From assembly GCA_900066355.1 (NCBI GenBank), contig FMEL01000001.1, forward strand, positions 185,166 to 249,165: 64,000 nt of DNA, written 5' to 3'. The notes under the pieces were generated by a model. It did not search any database, was not told the DNA's origin, and worked only from the letters and a program-made list of their open reading frames with translations. A program made the position numbers and the translations under genes. Source of the DNA: an uncultured Ruminococcus sp. (lineage in GTDB: Bacteria > Bacillota > Clostridia > Lachnospirales > Lachnospiraceae). Shown piece after piece: positions 40,742 to 49,858 of the stretch. Position 1 is the stretch's first letter, and each line of letters starts with the position of its first letter.

Positions 40742-42226
40742 TTATTTATTCTTTGTGGAACGTTTTAAAGTCACACGTTCCTTTGGAGTTGGTGTCACCT
40801 TTTCTGTCGGTGTTGGAGTTGCAGTCTCCTCAGATTCTTCGGTAACCTCCGGAGTTATGGTCGCTTCCGGGCTTTCTGTTACCTCTGGCGTCGCAGTAAC
40901 ATCCGGTTTCTCAGTCATCTCCGGTGTCACAGTCGGCTCCGGTGTCGGTGTAGCTTCCGGTTTTACCTCATCTTCTGTATAATATCCGTTATCGATCAGA
41001 ATCTCGTAATTATCTATATTGATAAGCTGTGGTTCGCACAGATAAGAGGCAATGATCTTTGTACCATTGTCATACTGTTCATAATCATTAACTTCCGGAT
41101 CGTCTTCTCCATGCAGATATACATTTACCATATCTTCTGCCTGATCTGCCAGTACTCTGCGATCCATAAAGACGCTGCATGCAATTTCACTCTCTGCGAC
41201 GTCCCTTACTGCATCCGCATCGCATCCAACTCCGGTGATCATCGGCCAGTTTTCACCCAGTGTCAGTCCATCATTTCGGAGGACTTTCAACACCCCTTCT
41301 GCCGCACCGTCAAATCCTGTACAGATAATATCCGGTGTCTCTGTGTCTGAATAAAATTCACTTAACGTTTCTTCAGCCCGTGACTGTGCCTCATCCATGC
41401 TCCACCGCAGGATACCGGTCTCCTCAAATGTGATCTGACCGGATTTACATACAAGTGTGCCGTCATCCAGATACGGCTGCAGTTTTTCCATCAGTCCGTT
41501 GTAGAAAAACAGTGCCTGCTCATCGTCCAGAGAACCCATAAAGAACTCAATTGTTTTTGATTCCTTTGCTTCCTGAAGTTTCTCAAGTTCTTCTTTATCA
41601 ATAATTTCCTGTCCAATAAGCTGTCCGATCTGACGTCCGCCAAATGTCACATAGTATTTTAACGCATCCGTATTCATGATCAGATCATCATATGCTATCA
41701 CCGGAATCTCAGCCTCTTTTGCAGCTTTAAGTTCTTCACTTAAGCCATATGGATCTACCGGTGCAATCACCATTGCAGATATGCCTTCCTCTGTCATGTC
41801 ACTGACCTGAGATGCCTGCTCATCTGCGTCATCCTGTGCATACATGATTACCGGTGTATAACCATCATCCTTAAACTTCGCCTCGAGTTCTTTGGCATCT
41901 CTGGTCCATTCATCTTCATTTGGAAGTAAAATTGCAATTTTTTCAGCGTCTGGTGTGTCTGTTTCTTCCTCCGGAGTTCCCGTCTCCGTTGCAACGGGTG
42001 TCCCTGTCGCAGATGTCTTTTTATCGGAGGAAGTATCTTTATCCGCAGAATCTTTATCAGATTTTTTATCTGTTTCAGAATCTTTCTCTACGTCTTCCCC
42101 AACGCCTTCCTTCTCGGTCTGCGCACTTTCACTGGCTGCCTCTGTTGCCTTGTTTTTGCCACAACCGGTGAACATGGCTCCGGTCAGCAATACTCCGAGT
42201 ATGATACAAACTGCTCTTTTTTTCAT
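40742..42226 (-). CDS. Sugar-type substrate-binding lipoprotein with Pro/Thr-rich tail
   Basis: A lipoprotein signal ends in TGAMFTGCGK, with the Cys near residue 22. An Asp/Ser/Lys-rich linker follows (about 25-85), then a type I periplasmic binding domain (about 95-410) with IAILLPNEDEWTRD, AMVIAPVDPYGL, PVIAYDDLIMNTDA and CTGFDGAAEGVLKVL, as in galactose/ribose/xylose-binding proteins. The last 75 residues are Pro/Thr/Glu repeats (TPEPTVTPEMTEKPDV) ending in a basic tail. No ABC permease or ATPase gene is adjacent, so it is an orphan binding protein; the ligand is unknown. Confidence 0.88.
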   Translation of the reverse strand: MKKRAVCIILGVLLTGAMFTGCGKNKATEAASESAQTEKEGVGEDVEKDSETDKKSDKDSADKDTSSDKKTSATGTPVATETGTPEEETDTPDAEKIAILLPNEDEWTRDAKELEAKFKDDGYTPVIMYAQDDADEQASQVSDMTEEGISAMVIAPVDPYGLSEELKAAKEAEIPVIAYDDLIMNTDALKYYVTFGGRQIGQLIGQEIIDKEELEKLQEAKESKTIEFFMGSLDDEQALFFYNGLMEKLQPYLDDGTLVCKSGQITFEETGILRWSMDEAQSRAEETLSEFYSDTETPDIICTGFDGAAEGVLKVLRNDGLTLGENWPMITGVGCDADAVRDVAESEIACSVFMDRRVLADQAEDMVNVYLHGEDDPEVNDYEQYDNGTKIIASYLCEPQLINIDNYEILIDNGYYTEDEVKPEATPTPEPTVTPEMTEKPDVTATPEVTESPEATITPEVTEESEETATPTPTEKVTPTPKERVTLKRSTKNK

Positions 42227-42246
42227 GCTGATTTCCTTTCTGTCCT

Positions 42247-42852
42247 TTATACACCTTTATACTCTTTTGCAAGAGTTTTAAGATAGTCTCTATATGCTAC
42301 TGCCGTCTTTTTGGGTTTCAGGATATGTACATCTTTTCCCATTGCCGTCAGCCAGCCGAAAAACTGCGGACCACTGATCTGTGGTACAGTAATCTGAATT
42401 TCACCGTCTTCTTTTATTTTGTATTCTGCCATTGTTCCAAAGAATGCCCGCATCTCTTTTTCTTTTGATTTCCGGCACACTAATTTCATTGGTTTGTCTG
42501 CTTCCTGAAGCTCAGATTTACAAAGACTCATAAAACCGTTCTCTGTTCCGGCAGAAGCTTTTGCGGGGACAGCTTTTTGCGCTTTATCTGCTGTCGGTTT
42601 TTCCTGTACCGATGGAACATTTCCATTTTTCAGATAATATCCGCCCGGTCTGCCCCTCTTGAACTCTATATCCAGCCCAAACTCACGCAGGGCTTCCAGA
42701 TCATCGTAAATACTTTTTCGTTCTGCTGTAATTTCATATTCTGCAAGTTTATCAAGGATCTCCTGCATTGTCACGACCCTGTCCCGTGATGTACCTGCCA
42801 GAAGATGTTCAAGAATCAGGATTTTTGCTTTCTGATTGTGTGATTTTGCCAT
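42247..42852 (-). CDS. WYL-like transcriptional regulator with N-terminal helix-turn-helix
   Basis: The first 80 residues form a DeoR/HTH_11-like winged helix (AKILILEHLLAGTSRDRVVT; IYDDLEALREFGLDIEFKRG; GGYYL wing). A Lys/Ala-rich linker follows, and a C-terminal domain (LVCRKSKEKEMRAFFG; ITVPQISGPQFFGWLTAMGK) resembles the ligand-sensing part of WYL regulators. I chose ATG 42852, behind AAGGGG. It lies 20 nt upstream of the binding-lipoprotein gene, so it may regulate it, and 10 nt downstream of gatD. Confidence 0.8.
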   Translation of the reverse strand: MAKSHNQKAKILILEHLLAGTSRDRVVTMQEILDKLAEYEITAERKSIYDDLEALREFGLDIEFKRGRPGGYYLKNGNVPSVQEKPTADKAQKAVPAKASAGTENGFMSLCKSELQEADKPMKLVCRKSKEKEMRAFFGTMAEYKIKEDGEIQITVPQISGPQFFGWLTAMGKDVHILKPKKTAVAYRDYLKTLAKEYKGV

Positions 42853-42862
42853 TTGTATCCCC

Positions 42863-43588
42863 TTATCTGTTTTGTGTAAATCGATGAAAAATATAATCGT
42901 TCGCTTCTTTTTCCTGACTGTCGTCAAGTTCTGTAAGTGCCGTCTGCTCTCCGTATTTACGCTGAAGTGCTTTCAGGATCAGCCAGTCCGCAAGCTGCGG
43001 ATTCTTCGGCAACAATGGTCCATGAAGATAAGTTCCTATTACATTTTTATAAACCACACCTTCATACCCGGTCCTGCCGTCATTTCCCTTTCCGTACAGA
43101 ACTTTGCCCAGAGGTTTGTTATCGTTGATGCAGGTTCTTCCACCGTGATTTTCAAAGCCTACTACCGGCATTTCAAAAAGATCACTCTGCAAAACAATAT
43201 TACTGATCAGGCGGCCTTCTTCCTGCTCTGTGTACATGTCAACCAGACTCAGGCCTTCGATCATGCCCTGTTCTGTCTTGTAGTAGCTCCCGAGCAGCTG
43301 ATATCCACCGCATATTGCAATGACAACACCGTTATCCTCCACATATGCCTTAAAATCTTTCTGGATCGCTTTTAATTTCTCACAGACGATCATCTGCTCT
43401 CTGTCTGAGCCACCACCCAGAAGCACGATGTCCAGTTTGGAAAAATCAATGGTATCTCCCATCTCAAATGCGATCGTCTCTGCTTCAATACCTCTCCACT
43501 GGCATCTCTTCATCAGGCACTGGATGTTGCCTCTGTCACCATAAAGATTAAGAAGTTCCGGGTATAAATGTCCTATTGTCAGTTTCAT
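42863..43588 (-). CDS. gatD: Lipid II isoglutaminyl synthase, glutaminase subunit GatD
   Basis: GatD supplies ammonia to MurT to amidate the D-Glu of lipid II. The 241-residue class I amidotransferase of the CobB/CobQ type has LLGGGSDREQ, the catalytic Cys in VVIAICGGYQLLG and the His in GTYLHGPLLPKNP. Its start shares one nucleotide with the murT stop (TGATG-type), so the subunits are made together. Confidence 0.95.
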   Translation of the reverse strand: MKLTIGHLYPELLNLYGDRGNIQCLMKRCQWRGIEAETIAFEMGDTIDFSKLDIVLLGGGSDREQMIVCEKLKAIQKDFKAYVEDNGVVIAICGGYQLLGSYYKTEQGMIEGLSLVDMYTEQEEGRLISNIVLQSDLFEMPVVGFENHGGRTCINDNKPLGKVLYGKGNDGRTGYEGVVYKNVIGTYLHGPLLPKNPQLADWLILKALQRKYGEQTALTELDDSQEKEANDYIFHRFTQNR

Positions 43589-44922
43589 CAGTGTTCTCCC
43601 TCCAGCTTCTTAAGTATATTTCTGGTGCTAAAAAGTGCTGTATAGTTTACCAGAACATATAAGTTTCCGGTTCCGTCCGCTACACGGTCACGGATTGCCT
43701 TCTCGACATCAGATTCCAGAATGGACGGAATATCTACATATTTCAGACGCAGACGCATATCCTGACAGCGGATACCGCTGACAGTAATAGAACGGATGCT
43801 TTCTTCTCCGAGACGGTCAAAATCCACGTCCCAGAGCCATGAAATATCAATACCGTCCTGCGCATTGTCGTTGATCGCAATGATCACGTCTTTCGGATTG
43901 GTATCCTGCATGACAGCAGAAATATTCTGGTTAAATCCAGCCGGATTCTTCGCAAGATTCAGAGTCACACCGGCACCTTTGATGCGGAACTGCTCCATTC
44001 TGCCGTTTTCCGGGTTAAAGTTTTTAAGCATGTCCATAAAATGTTCTGCCTTAAAGCCCGCAGTACGGATACCTGCATAAGCTGCCAGAATATTATATAC
44101 ATTATAAAATCCACGGTAATTTGCAACAATTCGCTTTCCCTCTACGGAGAAACTGAGCTGATCGCCGACTTTTACATCTTCTGCATCATAATCCGGAACC
44201 GGCCGTTTAAAACCACATTTCGGACACTGGTAATCTCCCAGCTGACTGTAATGATAAAAACTGTACTGCAGACGCTCTCCGCATTTCTTGCAAAAACGTC
44301 CTTCACGGATCTCATTTGTCTCATTTCTCATAACCGGATGGCTGATTCCATAATAAACGCATGGATTGCCGCTGTCCATCGCCATATATGCAGACAGCGC
44401 ATCATCACCGTTTACGATCAGCTTCATATCCGGAACGGTGCGGATCATCTCTTCCAGAATGTTCATCGTAATGTCGATCTCACCGTAACGGTCTAGCTGA
44501 TCGCGGAAAAGATTTGTCATTACCATATAATTCGGTTTCATTCGTGGAAAAATATGTCTGGTGGATGCTTCATCTACCTCGATACAGGCATAATCCGCAT
44601 CAATATGACCATTTAGACCTGCTCCAAGTGCAAAAGCAGCGACCACACCATTCAGCATATTAGAGCCAGTATGGTTGCAGACCACCCTCTGTCCTTCTGC
44701 TTCCAGTGCTGCACAGAGCATGTTGTTTGTCGTTGTCTTACCATTCGTTCCGCAGACTACGAATATGCCCTTTCTGACTTCTTTTGAAAGTTCAGTAAGA
44801 ATCTGCGGATATATCTTTAATGCAATCTTTCCTGCCCAGGTCACACCCTGACGCCCCATCATTTTGCAACCTGCACCTGCAGCCTTCGCTGCCCAGATTG
44901 CGAGTAGCTTTCTTATTTTCAT
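43588..44922 (-). CDS. murT: Lipid II isoglutaminyl synthase, Mur-ligase subunit MurT
   Basis: MurT uses ATP and ammonia from GatD to turn the D-Glu of lipid II into D-isoglutamine, which is needed for good peptidoglycan cross-linking. The 444-residue protein has the Mur-ligase P-loop VVCGTNGKTTTNNML and the central motif EVDEASTRHIFP. A Cys4 zinc ribbon (CKKCGERL, CPKCGFKRP) lies near 220-250, a known MurT insertion, and a DUF1727-type C-terminal domain follows. Confidence 0.95.
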   Translation of the reverse strand: MKIRKLLAIWAAKAAGAGCKMMGRQGVTWAGKIALKIYPQILTELSKEVRKGIFVVCGTNGKTTTNNMLCAALEAEGQRVVCNHTGSNMLNGVVAAFALGAGLNGHIDADYACIEVDEASTRHIFPRMKPNYMVMTNLFRDQLDRYGEIDITMNILEEMIRTVPDMKLIVNGDDALSAYMAMDSGNPCVYYGISHPVMRNETNEIREGRFCKKCGERLQYSFYHYSQLGDYQCPKCGFKRPVPDYDAEDVKVGDQLSFSVEGKRIVANYRGFYNVYNILAAYAGIRTAGFKAEHFMDMLKNFNPENGRMEQFRIKGAGVTLNLAKNPAGFNQNISAVMQDTNPKDVIIAINDNAQDGIDISWLWDVDFDRLGEESIRSITVSGIRCQDMRLRLKYVDIPSILESDVEKAIRDRVADGTGNLYVLVNYTALFSTRNILKKLEGEH

Positions 44923-44962
44923 CTTAATTAACCCTTTATTTCTTCATACTGTTTTGTAACTG

Positions 44963-44991
44963 ATTGTACGCTAAAATGCAAAAATTATCAA
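44963..44991 (-). promoter_or_regulatory. Promoter of murT-gatD
   Basis: On the minus strand TTGATA (44986-44991) and TACAAT (44963-44968) with a 17-bp spacer, about 40 nt upstream of murT. Confidence 0.7.
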
Positions 44992-45022
44992 CCTTAAGGA
45001 GAAAGTTGCAAAAAAAAGGCAG

Positions 45023-45074
45023 AAAAAAGCTCCTGCACTGCCAAGAGTTCTTCTCATCTGGTGCCGGAGCTTTC
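45023..45074 (-). terminator. Terminator of the sulfotransferase operon
   Basis: AAAGCTCC and GGAGCTTT form the stem around a long loop with a second GCAC/GTGC pair, followed by T-rich sequence on the minus strand. Confidence 0.8.
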
Positions 45075-45093
45075 CTGCGTATCATATTACACT

Positions 45094-47160
45094 TTACTGT
45101 TTTATGGTTATTGTCTGACCACAGTTATAAAATTCATCTTTGTATACCACATAAACATCATAGCTGTCCGCACTCATATCTGTAAGCGGCACTGCCATTT
45201 CCTGATTTACCAGCATCATTTTTTTGCTGAAGATCAGTTTGTCGGAAAGATCATATACATAAGTATGGTCCTCACCGGAAAAGATGATCTGTGATATTGC
45301 ATGATAATCTGATTTTACATAGAGGATACGATCCATAAGTCTCATGCTTACCTCAGATTCATCAGGCATCTGGTCTGTTGTCTTTGTCAGTTTTTTCGTC
45401 GTTTCAACCGGCTTTAACAATTCTCCGCAGATGTAGTTTTCATCTGTTTCCATCGCAGAGGCAAGATCATTATAATCAATCTTCATTGGTGTGGAACGAT
45501 AAAACCAGGAGCTGATCTGATACTGATTGATAATTTCACCGGTTTCATAATCCATTTCATAGTTTATTCCGCTTCTACCTTTGACATATCCGCACATTCC
45601 GAAAATATGTCCGCTTGTTTCGTCATAACAGGTATTTGAAGTAATCTGAGAATATGTCACCGGTATTTTTTTAATCTGTTTTACTGTTTTGTCTTTTTCA
45701 TTCACAGAATAAACCAATACATACGATTCCTGCGGATTATCATAAATATCTTTGATTCTGTCCTTAAAGAAGGAAGCATGATTATCAAACATACTTATTT
45801 CCTGAGTTTCCGGATTGCCATCCAAATCTGCTGTCAGCTGATATACACTGTGCTGATAGAACTGGTAAACAAAATCATCTTCCGGCCGCAGAACATATTG
45901 CTCGAATTCTGTATTCTTCCAGAGCTTTGGATCTCCCAGCATCCAGACGATCTCTTTTGTAGACCATTTGATCTTTACTGCCGCCGACAGGTTACGCGGA
46001 CTTATGAGGATTGTATCATCTGATGCCTGATAGGAAATTGTATTGATATGTGCCCAGTCTATCGAACTTACGTATTGTTTCCTGAAGATGTCACTCAGTT
46101 TTAATTCATCGACGACTTCACCGGTTTCCCTGTCAATTTCCTGTATCATATCCCAGTAATACTCTTCACCGGAATTACTCAGGATAAGCAGATTTCCGCC
46201 CGGTTCTTTTTCCGCAATATCATGGTGTACGCCCTGCTGTATATAATACAGTTTATATGCACGCCCAAGATAATCTGCTTCATAAAGATCGGATGTATCC
46301 GGTCTTCCGATATTCGTTATACCAATATCTCCTGCTGCAAAAAGGAATCGGTCATTTGACAACGGGTAAATACCAAACTTATCTGACTTGCGATCCAGAT
46401 ACCACCGAACGTCTCCCATACAGTCATATGCGTATGGATAACGTGCTCCCTGTCCATGGACAATCGTTAACGGCAAAGCAGATTCCCCACTCGTTTTCAC
46501 CGGTGTCACTGCATTGTTCATTTTTTCCGGAAGTTCATCCGTCGTAATCTTAATTTCCTGTGAATCGGTAACCTTGCCGGTATCATCCAGAAGCTCAAGA
46601 AGAACTGTATTTTCCTGTCCTGCATACAGACCAACAACCGGAACTCTGTGCGAAGTTGCCGCATCAACTGTTCCTTCAATATCTGCTGCTTCTGTTTTTC
46701 CCTTTACAGTTACACGAACTTCACATTCTTCATCCGTATCAAACAAAATTACAGCAGTCAGTGGTGAATATCTGTATGGATTCTGGACGATCAGCGGTTC
46801 TTCCCACGTATATCCGTTCTTCTGCTCTTCTTCCAGCTGCTGATCAACTTCTAAAGACGTATCCACCCAGGAAGCCTCCTGCGTAATAGTGGATTCCACT
46901 TTCTCCATATTGCTTCCATTGTCCGCAATCTGTAAAGTTTCTGACTTATTCTTTCCAGTTTTGATCACCTGCTTATGATAACCGATTTCTTTACCCTTCA
47001 AAACCCACTGCGTTGTACGGGAAGGCTCACGTCCTGTCATTTTCATATAAGTATTATAAATTCCAAGCCGCTTCTTCCAGGCAACGCATCCGAGTACCGT
47101 CAGAATCATGCATGCCACAATGATCAGTATAACAATTTTCCTGACTTTTCCTTTTTTCAT
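45094..47160 (-). CDS. Arylsulfate sulfotransferase-like protein (second copy, 688 aa)
   Basis: AssT enzymes move sulfate between phenolic compounds outside the cytoplasm without PAPS. An N-terminal membrane/signal segment (about residues 9-27) is followed by an Ig-like N-domain (IVQNPYRYSPLTAVILFDT) and a beta-propeller. The four active-site residues known from the Escherichia coli enzyme have counterparts: His in QGVHHDIAEKEPGG, His in DWAHINTISY, Arg in ISPRNLSAAVKI and the nucleophile His in YQFYQHSVYQL. It starts 13 nt after the first copy and ends the operon. Lack of a cleavable-looking signal suggests membrane anchoring. Confidence 0.87.
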   Translation of the reverse strand: MKKGKVRKIVILIIVACMILTVLGCVAWKKRLGIYNTYMKMTGREPSRTTQWVLKGKEIGYHKQVIKTGKNKSETLQIADNGSNMEKVESTITQEASWVDTSLEVDQQLEEEQKNGYTWEEPLIVQNPYRYSPLTAVILFDTDEECEVRVTVKGKTEAADIEGTVDAATSHRVPVVGLYAGQENTVLLELLDDTGKVTDSQEIKITTDELPEKMNNAVTPVKTSGESALPLTIVHGQGARYPYAYDCMGDVRWYLDRKSDKFGIYPLSNDRFLFAAGDIGITNIGRPDTSDLYEADYLGRAYKLYYIQQGVHHDIAEKEPGGNLLILSNSGEEYYWDMIQEIDRETGEVVDELKLSDIFRKQYVSSIDWAHINTISYQASDDTILISPRNLSAAVKIKWSTKEIVWMLGDPKLWKNTEFEQYVLRPEDDFVYQFYQHSVYQLTADLDGNPETQEISMFDNHASFFKDRIKDIYDNPQESYVLVYSVNEKDKTVKQIKKIPVTYSQITSNTCYDETSGHIFGMCGYVKGRSGINYEMDYETGEIINQYQISSWFYRSTPMKIDYNDLASAMETDENYICGELLKPVETTKKLTKTTDQMPDESEVSMRLMDRILYVKSDYHAISQIIFSGEDHTYVYDLSDKLIFSKKMMLVNQEMAVPLTDMSADSYDVYVVYKDEFYNCGQTITIKQ

Positions 47161-47173
47161 TTTACAACTCCCA

Positions 47174-49171
47174 TTATAAAGCTAATTTATATTTCGTATT
47201 ATAAAGTTTCCCGTCTGCCTGAATATAAATCTCCCATTCCTCTCCATCCAGACTATCCGTAGAAACCCATCCACTGACTTTCACATTGCCCCCGTTATCT
47301 CCCTCTGTCGAAGTCTGTGTCAGTGCATATCCTCTTGTTTCCGTATCATTTGAAAGTACCAGAGTTCCGTCTGCAGGCTCATCTGCCTTGCTTTCCGTCT
47401 GATAGTTTCCCTCCACAGAGACTTTTAAATCGTCCAATTTGATTGTCCATCCTTCCGGAAGTGCTTCGGCTGATGACAGATCAATCTCCTGTGTCTCATA
47501 CGGTGTCTCACCAAGACTTCCCAGTACTTCCGGTTTTGCTGTAATATCAAAATCAGTATTTTCTGTATACAAAGGCATTCGGAATGCTCTGAATGTCAGA
47601 ACACTATACGAATCTCCCGACAAAGTCAGCTCTGCGGTCAGATTTCCTTCATCAACCTGATCAATATGTGTCATCTTTGTAAGTCCCTGACGGAACATGT
47701 CTGACGGATAAAAATCACTTCTGTTTTCTTCCTCACTGTACAGATGAGAACCTGCCGTGATAAACAGATGATCTTTCGTACCATCCAGAGAATCTACACC
47801 TGATATCCAGTCTGCATACCAGTCTGCGCCTCTTTCTTTTCCGTATTCATATACCTGCGATACAGTCATATCGTCTGTATTGATATGATAAATAACAGCT
47901 CTGGAATATACCTGATCTCCCGTCACACGATTTTCATTATCAGTTCTTTTGACTTTTGCCGTACCGTTATCGAACAGCATGATATCGCCATTATCCAGCA
48001 TGGATACACAGTGCTGAGCATAAAACCATTCAAAATCATCTCCGGTTGGTGTAAAGAAAAGTGACTTGTCTGTCTTGTCCCAGCCGGTCGGATCGCCAAG
48101 GATCCATGCAATCTTTTTGTCTGTCTTATGAACTGCTACGATCGCATCTTTGTGCCTTGCAGAAAGAAGGACCAGATCATTTTCTTCATCATACCAGAGT
48201 CCATTATTATGGAACCAGTCTTCCTCATCACTTCCATCACTTTCCATGGATGCCGATGCACCATCCTCGATATCGAGAAGATCTTTCATATCCAGTTCCC
48301 ACACCACTTCGCCGGATTCGCGGTCAATTTCGACTACATAATCCTCTACCGAACTGAGATCCGGACTGTCTGACGCTACAAGCAAATTGCCATTTGAAAG
48401 TTCTCTGAAATCGTGATGCTGACCTCCCGGGATGGCATATTCACGATAAATTTTTCCATTCAGGTCTACTTCAAGCAGACCTTCTTTGTAATAACTTGTT
48501 TTTAAAACATATGGAGCCGGCATCATCAGATGTCCGTTTGCAAGAAAATGTACACCGAGTGAACCACCCATATCCGTATAAAAACGAATATCTCCGGCAC
48601 CGTCTACCGCATACACGGATCCCATGGTTGAACACAAAAATGACAGATTGGAGTAATCATAATTTGCTTCATCAAATATTTCCATTTTGACATCGCCGTA
48701 ATCCATCTCTGTCTTTTCTGTCGTAACCTCAAAAGAGGACTTTTCACCATCTTCCAGGCTGATCTCAACGGTCGTGGTGTCACCGTTATAAAGTCCGTAG
48801 ATCGGTACAATATGGTCTTTCGCCGACTCAATGTTTCCAACTATATCATTTTCCGGTGATTTTCCTTTTACCGTAATGGTTCCGCCTGTCGTTTCCTCTG
48901 TCGAAAATAGAGCTACCGCAGACAAAGGCGATGTTCCGTACGGATTTACCACGATCAATGCATTGTCCAGCGGATATTTATTATCTAATTCTGCTTTAAA
49001 TGCTTCATCGATCTGATTCTGATTTTCGAAAATATCTGTTTTTTCAAGTACATTTGTTACATTCTCTGTGTTGTTTTCATCCGCATTTACTGTTGTGGAA
49101 GCAATTCCAGATACAGACGCAGCACAAACAGCTGCAATCATAAAAAGTTTCAGTCTCTTTCTGCTGTACAT
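47174..49171 (-). CDS. Arylsulfate sulfotransferase-like protein (first copy, 665 aa)
   Basis: A Sec signal peptide (about 1-29, ending VNA) is followed by the N-domain (LIVVNPYGTSPLSAVALFST) and the AssT propeller. Active-site counterparts are His in PGGQHHDFRELSNGN, His in EDWFHNNGLWYD, Arg in LLSARHKDAIVAV and the nucleophile His in FYAQHCVSML. A C-terminal extension (about 540-665) forms a beta domain absent from the second copy's end. The two are related but diverged, so they may prefer different phenols. It lies 21 nt after the lipoprotein gene. Confidence 0.88.
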   Translation of the reverse strand: MYSRKRLKLFMIAAVCAASVSGIASTTVNADENNTENVTNVLEKTDIFENQNQIDEAFKAELDNKYPLDNALIVVNPYGTSPLSAVALFSTEETTGGTITVKGKSPENDIVGNIESAKDHIVPIYGLYNGDTTTVEISLEDGEKSSFEVTTEKTEMDYGDVKMEIFDEANYDYSNLSFLCSTMGSVYAVDGAGDIRFYTDMGGSLGVHFLANGHLMMPAPYVLKTSYYKEGLLEVDLNGKIYREYAIPGGQHHDFRELSNGNLLVASDSPDLSSVEDYVVEIDRESGEVVWELDMKDLLDIEDGASASMESDGSDEEDWFHNNGLWYDEENDLVLLSARHKDAIVAVHKTDKKIAWILGDPTGWDKTDKSLFFTPTGDDFEWFYAQHCVSMLDNGDIMLFDNGTAKVKRTDNENRVTGDQVYSRAVIYHINTDDMTVSQVYEYGKERGADWYADWISGVDSLDGTKDHLFITAGSHLYSEEENRSDFYPSDMFRQGLTKMTHIDQVDEGNLTAELTLSGDSYSVLTFRAFRMPLYTENTDFDITAKPEVLGSLGETPYETQEIDLSSAEALPEGWTIKLDDLKVSVEGNYQTESKADEPADGTLVLSNDTETRGYALTQTSTEGDNGGNVKVSGWVSTDSLDGEEWEIYIQADGKLYNTKYKLAL

Positions 49172-49192
49172 ACCCTGTCTCCTTTTTCTGAT

Positions 49193-49858
49193 TTACAGAT
49201 TACAATGATACTCGTCTTCATTAAAGCTGTAGTTTAATGTAAGTCCATCTGCATCTTCATTGACTTCATAGATCATCCAGCCTTCACTGGTGCCGAAATT
49301 AAGAGTATTTCCCGGCATACGCATCATTCCCAGATCACTCAGAAACTCATCTTCCATTCTTTCGTATTCGTTTCCGTCAGCATCTGTGACTTTCATATTT
49401 GCCCAGTCGATACTTTCTGTACTTCCGTCTTTTTCTATCTTCATTTTGATCATACAGAATGTTTTTCCGTCACTCGCTTCTTTCTTAAAGCTGTTTGTCT
49501 CTACATCTGTGTATCCAAGCTCTACACTGACATTTTCAAGTGACTTGCTTTTTTGCACATCTTCTACTGTAAAATTCCAGCCTGATACGGAAGCTGTGTC
49601 TGCATCAAATGTCTTTGATTCTTCTGATTTTGCATCTTCTGTCGCTGTATCAGCCGTTTCGGCATCTGCACTATCTGCCATGGCGTCTTCTGATTCTGCA
49701 TCTTCTGTCTCAGCAGCCTCAGTGCTCTCTGCCGTACTTTCATCTGCGGATGTTTCTGCTTTCGTATCGACCTCTTTCTCTGCTGCATTTCCACAGCCAG
49801 CCAGTATAGATATTGAGATCAAACCAGCCATGAAAAGTAATTTTTTATTGTTTCGCAT
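49193..49858 (-). CDS. Acidic lipoprotein with DUF4352/DUF5067-like domain (222 aa)
   Basis: A lipoprotein signal ends ISILAGCGN (Cys near residue 21). A very acidic, Ala/Ser/Thr/Glu/Asp-rich linker spans about 25-80 (ESTEAAETEDAESEDAMADS), followed by a beta-sandwich domain (VSGWNFTVEDVQKSKSL; FCMIKMKIEKDG; GWMIYEVNEDADGLTLNY) like those of DUF4352/DUF5067 proteins. I chose ATG 49858, which overlaps the kinase stop by 14 nt and has an AAGGAG site. It is cotranscribed between the sensor kinase and the sulfotransferases. Confidence 0.82.
   Translation of the reverse strand: MRNNKKLLFMAGLISISILAGCGNAAEKEVDTKAETSADESTAESTEAAETEDAESEDAMADSADAETADTATEDAKSEESKTFDADTASVSGWNFTVEDVQKSKSLENVSVELGYTDVETNSFKKEASDGKTFCMIKMKIEKDGSTESIDWANMKVTDADGNEYERMEDEFLSDLGMMRMPGNTLNFGTSEGWMIYEVNEDADGLTLNYSFNEDEYHCNL

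Noticed and set aside
40742..40982. Repeated T-P-E codons at the end of the binding-lipoprotein gene as a CRISPR-like or DNA repeat
   Set aside because: The periodicity follows from the protein's low-complexity tail; there are no regular spacers.
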